Shown here: piece after piece, positions 35,746 through 44,961 of the stretch
Layout of the letters: every line of letters starts with the position of its first letter
Position numbering within the stretch: position 1 is the stretch's first letter
Source of the DNA: Phialophora verrucosa
Taxonomy: Eukaryota > Ascomycota > Eurotiomycetes > Chaetothyriales > Herpotrichiellaceae
Direction: 5' to 3'
NCBI GenBank assembly: GCA_002099365.1
Contig: MSED01000001.1
Coordinates: forward strand, 3,348,001-3,412,000
DNA length: 64,000 nucleotides
The notes under the pieces: model-generated
The model's input: the letters and a program-made list of their open reading frames with translations, nothing else
Databases searched by the model: none
Told to the model about the DNA's origin: nothing
Position numbers and translations under genes: made by a program

Positions 35746-37921
35746 TTGGGGGCGGTTCCTGCAGATAGCCGTCAGCATGGCTCACCATCAGGTGTCCGGT
35801 TGTAGCGTTGGTCCTCTCCTCTTCGCCCTTATGCGACTTGTTCCTCGACATGGATCGTTCTAGCGAGGCGGTCACGTCCAGTCTGGGCTTTGAACTGCAC
35901 GTTGTCGTCCGTTTGGATAAGGAAAGCTGCAGATGGGAGCGAGGGCGTGGGGGATCTTCCGATAAGTCCAATACTACTAGCCGAGTCCTGAATGACTTCG
36001 GATGGAACAGATCGAAAACCACGTGCGCCAAAGCATTGCCATACCAGGTACGAATACTCGTACAGATGCGCCATGATCTTCGAGTCGATCTGTTGCGCAG
36101 ATCAGCGAATAGTGTTGACTTTCAGATTAGGGGAATTTTCCAGAATGCTACCTTGGGCGACTCGAGGAGGGAGTCCACAGTATGCTGGAGCGCTTTTCGG
36201 GATGCTCCCGGTAAACCGTTCCATCCCATGTTTACTCATGGTGGCCACGGAGCTAATTCTTGGATTCTTGCCTCCACATCGCTCGGCCTCCTTCCTAACG
36301 TGCCCAAGACTGTCGCCGTGAGGTCGAAATACCTATCGGTGAGAATGAGGACCCCTTCCGCGCTCCTTTTGTGCACGAGAGCTTCAAGGGACTGTTGTCT
36401 AGACTGAATCCGGCAAGTGGCTGAAAACAACTCCAACCGAGGGTACCTTTCTTTTTGACTTCAAGCCATGTTTCTGTTGGTTGCAATTTGGGGTGAGAAA
36501 GACGTTGAAATTAGGCCTGTTCGAGGTGGATTTCGTAGGCGCTACAGCGACCACGGAAGCTTCCATGAGGTGGATGGATCGCTCAGTGTTCGGTCTGCTA
36601 AATACTCACCACAGGGGAAGCACGATGTCACAGAGATCACAGATGATGGGCTCCCTTACCCAGCAAAGAAGCGCGGTGTTAGGTTCGCGCAGGTGAAAAC
36701 CGGCGCGTGATGGGTTGAAGGATGGCCAAATCAAAATGCAGCACCGAGTCAGAACGCCGCCAGGGGATGCAGCTTTTACCGCCCACTTGGTACACTGGAG
36801 AAGCTGCGATAGGCTCTAGCACAGAAAGGGAGGCATTTTCTCTAGCACTAGCCTGGCACAACGCTAAGGAACAGGAGCCCCACCACTCGCTGGAGAGCAG
36901 CCGTTTTTATAGGGGCAGCAGACAGAAGGAAGGCAACATTGACGGCGAAGTAAGGTGGCCGATGCGATGCGTGGTTTTTATGTGAAAGAAGGGATAGGAG
37001 GGTGCTCGACAGATCAGACAAGGAAGGTGTAGCCTGGCATCTGGAGAGGAGCTTGGAGGTGAAGGGGAAGTCAAGGCCAGCATGATAGGCGCGCGTGTCT
37101 AGGCGTCGCCTTTCTCTGCTCTGCTGCACATCCTGTGGTAGATCACATTTCTTCTTCCGCGCGACAGCGACCTGTCGGCCGGCACCTATCTTGTGAGCAG
37201 GAGCAGAGATAAGTACTGGGCACACAGGAGCGAGACTCATGTGAATCGACACTTCATATCTCCCAACTCACTTGCTTGTGATAAAGTGGTCGCAGTTGCC
37301 CCTTCTTCCCTAGTTAACCCCTGGCATCCCTGCAACTGGGTCTCAGACCACGCTTCCAACAGCCACTTCCGCTACCTCCCTGCCGCCAGACACTTGCCCT
37401 TGAACCTCCTCTCCACTGTTCTCCTCGTCGATACGACTCACCATATCCGTTCCCGCGAGTTCTCGGAACTGCGCACAACAGACCTGAACCTGCACCTGTA
37501 GGATCTCGTCAAGTGAGCCTTGAGCCTTGCAAGCGAGCGCGAACCCCTCGAACACCGCAGACCTACCGAGCGGTCGAAACCTCCGTCCCTTTTCATCCTC
37601 GCTTCGCCTACACCTACTTCCAAATCGCTGTTACAAACTGCTCCAAAACATCTGTTTCACTCGGAGCTAGGAGGACGGAATATCTTCAGCAACAGGTCAC
37701 TCAACCGCTCCTGCGATCTCGCCGCTTTCCTGTGAGAAGTGTCTTGTCGACTGGAGCCTTTCCCTTCTGGTTCTGGAATCCTTCCGCCAAGTGCTCCTGT
37801 ATCGCATCGCACGGTGCAAGTCCCCAGTGCTGGGATTGACGCCACTTTAACGCTTTTGGAATACCTGTCTCTGGCGAGATTTGCTATCCGACACCCCGAG
37901 CCGTGTCTGTAGCTCTCTGTG
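35746..37921. other. 2.2-kb region with unresolved minus-strand coding traces, ending in the Ras 5' leader
   Basis: No complete gene could be assembled. On the minus strand several short frames look protein-like: AEGVLILTDRYFDLTATVLG (about 36270-36400), then NGLPGASRKALQHTVDSLL in another stretch (about 36150-36225), and MAHLYEYSYLVWQCF (about 36030-36074). They are separated by stops without convincing introns. They may be a decayed gene or a fast-evolving intron-rich gene. From about 37270 to 37640 the + strand is CT-rich, typical of a promoter and long leader for the Ras gene at 37922. Confidence 0.4.
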
Positions 37922-38694
37922 ATGGCTTCAAAGGTGCCTCAAACCCAAGCCCACAAAATTTCCCTTCCTGCAGCTGCGAAAGAAGATGGCCCAACTAACG
38001 CAACAACCCTTCCAGTTCCTGCGCGAATACAAGCTCGTGGTGGTAGGAGGAGGTGGCGTCGGCAAGTCATGCTTGACCATCCAACTCATCCAAAGCCACT
38101 TCGTCGATGAATACGACCCCACAATCGAAGGTGTGTTTGATCTGTCGAGGGTCATGGGGAGCCAAGCTAACACCCCCAGACTCATACCGCAAGCAATGCA
38201 TGATCGACGACGAAACCGCGCTCCTCGATGTCCTTGATACCGCCGGCCAAGAAGAGTATTCGGCAATGAGAGAGCAATATATGAGGACAGGCGAAGGATT
38301 TTTACTGGTCTACTCAATAACCTCGCGGCAGTCATTCGAAGAAATCATGACGTTCCAGCAACAGATTCTTCGGGTCAAGGACAAAGATTACTTCCCCATC
38401 ATCCTCGTCGGTAACAAGTGTGATCTCGAGGCAGAAAGAGTGGTTTCGAAAGAGGAGGGAGCTCAAGTGGCTCAACAATTCGGGTGCAAATTTATCGAGA
38501 CCTCCGCGAAGTCGCGAATAAACGTCGACAATGCATTCTACAACCTCGTTCGGGAGATCCGAAGGTACAACAGAGAAATGTCGGGATACTCTGGCGGTGC
38601 GCCTCCCCTGGGTGCCTATGGTCTTGGTCAGAAACTGGAGACGGATAACCAAGCAGAGAGCGCAGGCTGTTGCAGTCGGTGCGTGGTTATGTAA
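37922..38694 (+). CDS. Ras small GTPase (RasA/Ras1 type)
   Basis: Plasma-membrane GTP switch controlling polarity and cAMP/MAPK signalling in fungi. Three exons, 37922-37933, 38016-38130 and 38180-38694, give 213 aa, the usual fungal Ras length. The first exon is 12 nt (Met-Ala-Ser-Lys). Splicing over an 82-nt intron with an ACTAAC branch and TTCCAG acceptor yields [20 protein letters not shown], the conserved fungal start. G-motifs: P-loop GGGGVGKS (15-22), effector YDPTIEDSYRK, switch II DTAGQEEYSAMREQY, NKCD, ETSAK. The C-terminus CCSRCVVM has a CaaX box (Cys210) for farnesylation and upstream cysteines for palmitoylation. The second P-loop glycine is normal in fungal Ras, not a mutation. 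An ATG inside intron 1 (37986) is in frame with exon 2 and would give MAQLTQQPFQFLREYK if the intron were retained. Confidence 0.96.
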
Positions 38695-39314
38695 AGTGAA
38701 GGAGAGGAAGAGTGGGCATTGAAAACCACATAACATACCAGCACAATGTTGCTGGAGCTCTTTCGCCGCATGGAGTTGAGAGTCCATGTCTCTACTGGAG
38801 CGCAACTGGACTAACTGGACTTCCTGGACCGGCTTTGGCTTGCATTTTTCTTGGGGTGCCCATAAAAGTCATGGAGAGATGCAAGATTTCTTGAGGCTTG
38901 CGCCGAAGAGCGAGAGACTATCTTCTTTATTACTGCAAGGGGAATGGAGAACTGGCTGCCATGAGGGATGGTCTGCCCTGGCGTTCATTCTATGGGATGC
39001 AAGTCTTACACCAGATACAGAAAAGGCACCACAGGGAGGGCGTCTGCCATAGGCACAAGGCCGACTTCTCCCAGAACTTGAATAAAATCTCCATTGAAGT
39101 ACGCCCACATGCCTCATACCATGATCCGCATAACAGCGAACGATCCCCGAGAGGCTTCATGTAACATGGTTGATGTTGATCGCAGCCTTAACCGGAGTGA
39201 AGCGCTTCAGTCACGACTTCTGTCTATCAATGGCTGCCTCGACCCAATGACACAACTATCCACCTCCTTCTCTTCGTTCTTTGCACCAGCGACGAACCCG
39301 TGGATTTTGTAGTG
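38695..39314. other. Intergenic region (Ras 3' end / aprataxin promoter)
   Basis: 620 bp between two genes on the same strand. No additional gene or repeat seen. Confidence 0.5.
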
Positions 39315-40154
39315 ATGACATCGAGTACTGGCCTGGAGGAGGGTCAACAGCCCGAGGAGGCCCTCAAGGACCAGATTTCTCCTGCGCTCGACAAGAAGCG
39401 CAATGCTTTCTCCGAACTCATGTCTCCGAAAGCTAAGCAGACGAAACAACCACAGCAACACAAGCATATTGGCAAACCCAGCAATCCAAAAGACGCGCGT
39501 AATGGCCTCCTGCCTTATATCCTAAATCCCGCCAAATTCTCGCCGGACATTGTCATCCGACACAACGAAAATGCCGTGCTCATCAGAGATGCCTTTCCAA
39601 AAGCTACCGTTCATTTACTTCTCCTACCACGAGACGCATCAAAATGGGACCTCAATCCGCGAGACGCGTTTGATGATGAGACCTTCCTAGCCGTGGTCCA
39701 CAAGGAGGCCGCTGAAGCTCTACAGTTGGCCGCTTCAGAACTTTCCAGGCTGATCAGTCCTTACTCAGAATCATGCCAGGCCCGCATAGCAGCAATGGAG
39801 AGCGATGATCCTCCAGCCGAACTACCACTGGGACGGGACTTCTCCAAAGAGTTCAAGGTGGGCATTCATGCACATCCGTCTATGAATCATCTCCACGTCC
39901 ACATCATCAGTCGAGACATGTTTTCGGACCGGCTCAAGCATCAGAAGCACTACAACAGCTTCAACACCGACTTCTTTATCCCACTTGCAGACTTCCCGCT
40001 TGCGAAAGAGGATCCTAGGCGTCAGACAAGCTACCAAAATGCCAACCTCAAGAAGGACTACAAGTGTTGGCGCTGTGGACAGGGATTCGCGAACAAGTTT
40101 ACCGCTCTCAAAGCGCATCTGCAAGAGGAGTTCAGAGCTTGGAGGAAGGAGTGA
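39315..40154 (+). CDS. HNT3: Aprataxin-like DNA adenylate hydrolase (HIT plus C2HE zinc finger)
   Basis: Nuclear DNA-repair enzyme that removes AMP from 5' ends after abortive ligation. Single exon, 279 aa from the ATG at 39315. An upstream GTG in the same frame is not a plausible start. Seen: HIT domain from about residue 65, with HENAVLIRDAFPKATVHLLL-like strands and the catalytic HLHVHII at 193-199 preceded by HAHPSMN. The C-terminal zinc finger uses Cys251, Cys254, His268 and Glu272 (CWRCGQGF...HLQEE), the C2HE type known from fission-yeast aprataxin. The N-terminal 55 residues are basic and disordered (KAKQTKQPQQHKHIGK). The FHA domain of animal aprataxin is absent, as expected in fungi. 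The stop lies only 43 bp from the stop of the convergent gene, so the 3' UTRs must overlap. Confidence 0.94.
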   Translation: MTSSTGLEEGQQPEEALKDQISPALDKKRNAFSELMSPKAKQTKQPQQHKHIGKPSNPKDARNGLLPYILNPAKFSPDIVIRHNENAVLIRDAFPKATVHLLLLPRDASKWDLNPRDAFDDETFLAVVHKEAAEALQLAASELSRLISPYSESCQARIAAMESDDPPAELPLGRDFSKEFKVGIHAHPSMNHLHVHIISRDMFSDRLKHQKHYNSFNTDFFIPLADFPLAKEDPRRQTSYQNANLKKDYKCWRCGQGFANKFTALKAHLQEEFRAWRKE

Positions 40155-40197
40155 ATTGGTGAATTGACGAAATATTTCCAGAAGCTCCACGGTGCCA

Positions 40198-41314
40198 TCA
40201 TCTTTCGGTGCCAGAGTACCGGGCTCTGTCTCTCTCTCGGCTATAACTTTGTGCCTGAACAATCCGAGGTCGCCGCTGAGGCTCGCCATCATCCACATCC
40301 ACAAATATCCTTCCTGGCTGGACGATTTCGTACTCGTGCCGAGGCTGAGGACTTCGCTCACGCCGCCGCCTCGTATGGCTAGCTTCGCCATCTGGACGTC
40401 TGCTTCTGACCTCTCTTTCTTCCACCTCTCGGAAGTTGCCACTTACTGCACTTCCCCGGCGACTGGGCATCCTTACACTTGCTTGCCTCGACCTCACACT
40501 GCGTCTTCTGATGCCTCCGCCACCACTTCCGCCACTGCTCGGGCTACCGCTTCCATTCCTCCCACGGTTGCCACGACCGTCGAGCCGGTCCAAACAGCGC
40601 TTTACTAGCTCGTCGGTCTCAAACGCATCCCTCTCAATTCTCCGAATCTGAATTCGCTGGACTTGATCTAACATGTTGACCACGGCGGATTGGGACTGCC
40701 ACCTAGAAGAGTCAATCGAGGTCAACCCATAGGTACTGAACAGTGAAGCTCACCAAATAAAGCGATGCGCAAGATCCGTTCGGTAGTAACGTTGTTGGGG
40801 ATCGGATGGCAGCCCAGCTTCGGCCATATCCAACCGGTCCCTCGTCCTATCTGGCCTTCCACGAGCCTTCTCGTCGACGTCGCTTTCACCCCAGTAATCG
40901 CCCTTATGGACCTGCTCTGCGCGGATTGGGTTTCTGATGAGGAAGGGGCGCTCCACGTTCCTGAATTCTTGCCATATCTTGTCGATTGCTGACTGGAGAA
41001 GATTGGCGACTTCTTTTTGTTTGCGCGTCCGCTTACGCAGGGAAGGAAACACGTCGTAGCGATCACCCTCAAGGCAGCGGTGACGAAGGAGTGCCCTCTC
41101 TTCCTCGAGCTCCTGACGGAGATTTCCTAGCATGAGTGGTATAGTGGTATCTGCCGTGCGCATCGTCGATATGAGATCTCGATACACGCCTGCGTTCGCG
41201 TGAGAATGTGGGCAAGAGGTGTCCACCTGGCGTCCTTCACATACCCAATAATGTGGCCAGCGTGATGGCAAAGGATATTAATCCGATGATCTGTGACGCT
41301 ATTGCCAGGCTCAT
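40198..41314 (-). CDS. Hypothetical membrane-anchored protein with charged disordered tail
   Basis: I do not recognise the family. Three exons, 41245-41314, 40754-41189 and 40198-40702, give 336 aa. Seen: an N-terminal hydrophobic helix (LAIASQIIGLISFAITLATL, residues 3-22), then VYRDLISTMRTADTTIPLM and a helical segment LGNLRQELEEERALLRHRC. Next come a basic region (SLRKRTRKQKEVANLLQSA), a W-rich IDKIWQEFRNVERPFL, and LDQVQRIQIRRIERDAF. The C-terminal third is Arg/Ser/Gly-rich and disordered, ending in EYEIVQPGRIFVDVDDG. Introns are 55 and 51 nt with good consensus. The splice at exon 1/2 restores LLGVYRDLIS, which supports the model. The likely topology is one N-terminal transmembrane or signal-anchor helix with a cytosolic coiled region. 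This plan is common among uncharacterised Pezizomycotina proteins that begin with a hydrophobic 'isoleucine-serine-leucine' helix. Confidence 0.7.
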
Positions 41315-43009
41315 TGTGAAGACCAAAGGGGGCGATTCTGAGTATACCAAGCCTGCTCCGCCAGCCTTGCATCAAGCCACCATTGGCAGCGGCATCAATT
41401 AGCGAGAACGACACAGCCAGTCATTAACTTGAAGTGCCGAACAAGACGTGTCGAGATGCGCTTATTTTCGGCCAATGCACCAATCTTCTCGAGCCTTTTC
41501 CCCCGAAGACAACGGAATCTACAAATGACAGTAACGACTCATGACGCGGTAACAGACCTCTCGCATGCAATGTTGTACCGTCGATATCTGGGTCATTAAC
41601 AACGTCGTGATTGGCAATCCCGTTTGTAGGGAGCTGTTCCGCTTGGTTCCGGAAAAGACCCCCCGTAGCAACGCCCCACTGGTACAAGTGCTCGTACGAT
41701 ACACCACTCGCTCTGCTGCTCATGCTCTCTCCAAAACCTGCCCATGTGGAATGTATTTCGAGGGTATCATCTGCGAGAATCCGTGAGATGCTGCGATTTT
41801 CACCACCAGCCCAAAGGTGCCTGCAACATAGCAGGCCCAGGACCAGGGTTTTCGTACTCCTGGTCAAGATGATGCCCAGGGATATCTACAGAGAGGAGAA
41901 AGTCGATATTTCATAGTCACTCTTTCGCCAAAGAGGGACTCGATTGCAGAATCAGTTGTCAGACGAAGGAACAGTGGCATGATATCAAAGGAGCAGCTCC
42001 ATCCGTCAGCGTAGAACATAATAGCGAGCATGAGATTTTGAACATGGCGCTCGTTGAGGTCGATGTTGCTAATCTATTCTCGCGCGAACTATGGACGCAG
42101 AAGAGCGCGAGAGTGTTCCCATTGCACGCCGTCGGCGGCAATCTAAGAAATGTTGTAAATGGTGTGCTGGACTTGCTGCAAGTGCTCTGCGAAAAAGCCA
42201 TATTTCAAACATATAGAACTTTGGGGGTCACGAGAGAGGCTTGCGGGATGCTTTGGATAAGAAGCAAATGACCGACTATGCCGTTGCCTATGTAGCAGCG
42301 GCTTGGGATCCCTCGCCCGAACATCGCGCTGAGCAAAATCCTGGGATTGCGTGGCCGGCACCGCCTGGATGTTTCGCGGTCCCATAGTGATGAAGCTCCT
42401 AGACCCATCAACTTGAAACGCAAAGCGGCATTCTTTCGCGCTCGGCCTGGAGGAAGCGTCAAGCGGTCGATATGTCGACATCTTCACCGGGGCAGTCCGG
42501 GCGGCGGGCGGCAGTCGAGGGCTTGCAAGCGACATGCAGCACGAATATCGAAAACGACATAGGATAAGCGACGAACCTGAAGAGGAGAAACAGGGACAAA
42601 GCAATCAGGGAGGAAATAGCTAAATGCATCTTGCCAGAACATAGATAAAGAAGTGGTATTGCATGGGATGCTGAAGGACGTCCCTGGCATCGTTATGACT
42701 GCTCCTGAAAGTGCTTTTAATTCCACGACCCGCGCCAGTCGAACAGTTCTTTTGCTTTCATAGGCTCAGAAATTCGGCAGGTCTCTTTCTCTGCGTTTCG
42801 TTGAATTCACGACACCTCCGCACCTTCTCGCGTACCAATCCGACCCTCTCGATGCTGGCTGCAATGGCCAAGAAAGACTGGAATGGTGGTGTATCCAGCG
42901 AAGGGCGAAGACCTAGTACAGTCTGGGAAGGGCTTGGATTGATACCACCAAGAAGTCGAAGTAGTAGTACTCGGTCGACTGTAAAGGGATCTTCATCTGA
43001 TTGGTATCG
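41315..43009. other. Degraded intergenic region containing the P450 pseudogene
   Basis: Outside the P450 remnant (41912-42629) there is a minus-strand open frame at 41424-41867 that resembles nothing I know. It does not continue the P450. The stretch 42630-43009 shows no gene. Confidence 0.5.
41912..42629 (-). pseudogene. Cytochrome P450 pseudogene (CYP52/CYP539-like N-terminal half)
   Basis: A broken P450 on the minus strand. From an ATG at 42629 there is a hydrophobic anchor (MHLAISSLIALSLFLLF), then ACKP and a stop. Next come frame-jumping pieces AERERMPL, RFKLMGLGA, and GPRNIQAVPATQSQDFAQRD. After a gap there follow AADGVQWEHSRALLRP, stop, FARE, stop, ISNIDLNERHVQNLML, then DGWSCSFDIMPLFLRLTTDS and AIESLFGE near 41920. 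These match the region of alkane-hydroxylase-type P450s reading EPRNIQAVLATQFQDF ... WEHSRALLRPSFAREQISD. At least three in-frame stops and two frameshifts are present. The I-helix, ExxR and heme-binding FxxGxRxCxG regions are not found downstream. Known: intact relatives hydroxylate alkanes and fatty acids in the ER membrane. Confidence 0.8.
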
Positions 43010-43402
43010 CTAGGTAGTTATATTCCCGTTCATCCCCAAAACTCCAGGATCGCTAGTCCCATTAGACGCTGACTGCTCGTTTAGATAGACGGTTCCACCG
43101 AGCCGTTGAGGTCTCTCGTGTACCCACATGAGATAAAGGGGCTCAAACCCGGCATTCCGAACATAGTGCGGCACGCCCGAGGGTATATATGCGCCATCCA
43201 GATACTCCATCTTCCTTTTGTCCTTGCCAAACGCCACGATCGCCCTCCCTTTCATCACGACGTATATTTCCGCGGCATTGTGGGTGTGGACGACCTGCTT
43301 GTGACCTGGAGGGATGACGGTGACTCCCAGGGCGATTTTGTCGCTTTCCGCGGCGATGCCCCCTCGGCATGCTGCGGGGAACGTCCTCCGATGAGAATTA
43401 TC
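43010..43402 (-). CDS. Single-domain cupin protein, 5' end unresolved
   Basis: An open frame of 130 codons ends at 43010. It holds a textbook cupin. Motif 1 is GHKQVVHTHNAAEIYVVMKG (G-x5-HxH-x3-E-x6-G) and motif 2 is PSGVPHYVRN (PxGxxHxxxN). Both histidine pairs and the glutamate for metal binding are kept. The frame is preceded by TAG at 43405-43403, which may be part of a splice acceptor (ccatag). No convincing upstream coding exon was found, though ATGCATGGATACCTG just before a 36-nt gt...ag stretch is a possible first exon. Known: such small cupins bind metal and can be isomerases, dioxygenases or sugar-modifying enzymes. The reaction cannot be told. It could be intact or the surviving 3' part of a gene, since it sits next to the P450 pseudogene. 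Confidence 0.6.
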   Translation of the reverse strand, partial: DNSHRRTFPAACRGGIAAESDKIALGVTVIPPGHKQVVHTHNAAEIYVVMKGRAIVAFGKDKRKMEYLDGAYIPSGVPHYVRNAGFEPLYLMWVHERPQRLGGTVYLNEQSASNGTSDPGVLGMNGNITT

Positions 43403-43943
43403 CTATGGTAGAGGATAAAGTGTGTCTCTTTAGCATACCAGGTATCCATGCATCTGCGCTCGAATTGTCACACCGCCAGCTGAATGCCCGAAACAGTGCT
43501 TCTAGTGTCGCCTTAAACAATGAGTGCTCTATTGTTCCAAGTTGTCTCATGGCTGTCTCTCATTTATTAGCAGCTAAGGCGCGGGATAGAAAACTCGCGC
43601 GGCCGCGAAGACTTTAGGATATTCACCCTTAATCTACTCACTATTCACTTAAGACTGACCTTAGATAATAAGTGTTAAATAAAGGTGAGAAGATAAGTCA
43701 AGGGTAAGTAGGAGGTGAGTAGAGGTGAGTAGGAGGCGAGTGGGAGGTGATAGGTCGGGTGAGCGTCGAGTTGCGCTCAGTGGTAATTCACCTCGTTTTG
43801 CTATGACGGCATTCTTGATAGAACCATATTGATGTCATTCATCTCAACAGGCTGGACAAGGATAAGTACCACGATTGTCTCGTCGTTTCCCATTATGGTT
43901 TTTCACAAATTCAAGAGGAGCCCTACAGCAACTACCCAACAGA
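43403..43943. other. Intergenic region with AT-rich and tandem-like stretch
   Basis: Holds the possible 5' part of the cupin gene, an AT-rich segment (about 43610-43690) and a G-rich imperfect repeat described separately. The promoter of the SDR gene must be in the last part. Confidence 0.45.
43683..43763 (+). repeat. Imperfect tandem repeat of GGTGAGTAGGA-like units
   Basis: About seven irregular 10-11 bp units of GGTGAGTAGGAG type (aggtgagaag, gggtaagtag, gaggtgagta, gaggtgagta, ggaggcgagt, gggaggtgat). The strand is purine-rich. No coding potential. Confidence 0.6.
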
Positions 43944-44961
43944 ATGTCGGACAAGCCGGAAGCCCCTCCAACGGCTTATCCAGCTTCAGAGCTGGAAGCC
44001 CAGAATCAGGAAGGCGGCAAAGGGCTCGACTCCAAGATGACCCCGGGCGCCAACTGGACCCAGCTTGAGTTCTGGGACGATGAAGGGAAGGCTCCATATT
44101 TGAAGGACTACGAAGGCCGAGGACTACTCAAGGACAAAGCTGCTATTATCACTGGTGGGGACAGTGGCATAGGCAGGGCAGTTGCCGTCTTGATGGCTCG
44201 CGAGGGCGCCGATATTACATTCGTCTACCTGCCGGAGGAAGAAGAAGACGCTCAATGGACGAAGGCACAAATCGAAAAAGCCGGCCGTCGAGCGCAACCT
44301 CTCGCTCTGGATGTCACCAAGGAAGAAAACTGCAAGAAGATCATCGACGCTCATATGTCGAAATTCGGAAAGCTCTCCGTGTTGGTCAACAATGCTGCCA
44401 TGCAGGAGATGTGCGAGGACATTAGCAATATCGACCTGGCTGTTACCGAGAGGACCTTCCGCACCAACATCCTCGCAATGTTTGCCATGGCTAAGTACGC
44501 CGTGCCGCATATGAAACGTGGGTCGGCCATCGTAAATTCCAGCTCCGTGGCGGCGTACATGAGCAATCCCACGCTGTTGGACTATGCCTCGACGAAAGGT
44601 TCGATCATCACCTTCACAAGGGGATTGGCTCAACAGTTGGCGCCTAAGGGGATTAGGGTCAATGCTGTGGCTCCGGGCATCATGTAAGTTTACCGACGTT
44701 TCTGATGGCAGATCTTCTGGTTCACCGTTTCTTTGGACTGCAGCTGATTTCATGAACGTTAGCTGGACTCCTCTTCAGCCTGCAACGAAGGGCAATCCGC
44801 CAGAGGCGATGAAGGCCCTCGGTGTCCAAGCAGCGCCCTTACAGCGACCCGGAATGCCTGTCGAGGTTGCTACAGCGTATGTGCATCTAGCATCGCCTCT
44901 GGGGAGCTACTGCACCGGAGAGACTATGCATGTTACTGGGGGGCTGGAGATGCAAGGTTAA
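43944..44961 (+). CDS. Short-chain dehydrogenase/reductase (general stress protein 39-like)
   Basis: Two exons, 43944-44683 and 44763-44961, give 312 aa. The ATG at 43944 (MSDKPEAPPTAYPASELEAQ) is preferred to upstream non-ATG codons in frame. Seen: Rossmann cofactor motif ITGGDSGIG (residues 69-77), NNAAM as the NNAG equivalent, catalytic Ser in VNSSSVAAY and the YxxxK pair in LLDYASTKGS, then GIRVNAVAPG. The splice at the 79-nt intron gives VAPGIIWTPLQPATKG. The tail PVEVATAYVHLASPLGSYCTG followed by HVTGG is typical of the NAD(P)-dependent YhdF/YhxC/GSP39 subgroup, which carries a 50-residue N-terminal extension like this one. Known: members oxidise or reduce small alcohols, aldehydes or sugars. 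Substrate unknown. Catalytic residues are complete. Confidence 0.9.

Noticed and set aside
35808..36407. 199-codon + strand open frame
   Set aside because: Protein composition is random-looking. The more protein-like pieces are on the opposite strand.
38016..38076. Ras P-loop GGGGVGKS looks like an activating substitution
   Set aside because: Fungal RasA proteins normally carry GGGGVGKS. The Gly corresponding to human codon 12 is unchanged.
39300..39314. Five extra N-terminal codons for the aprataxin-like protein
   Set aside because: They would require a GTG start. The ATG at 39315 is the natural start for a nuclear gene.
10304..40154. Tel1 and aprataxin as a DNA-repair gene cluster
   Set aside because: They are 20 kb apart with unrelated genes between, on different strands. 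Chance proximity is the simpler explanation.
43875..43943. 23-codon N-terminal extension of the SDR
   Set aside because: It starts at TTG and lacks an ATG. The ATG at 43944 gives the usual extended SDR N-terminus.
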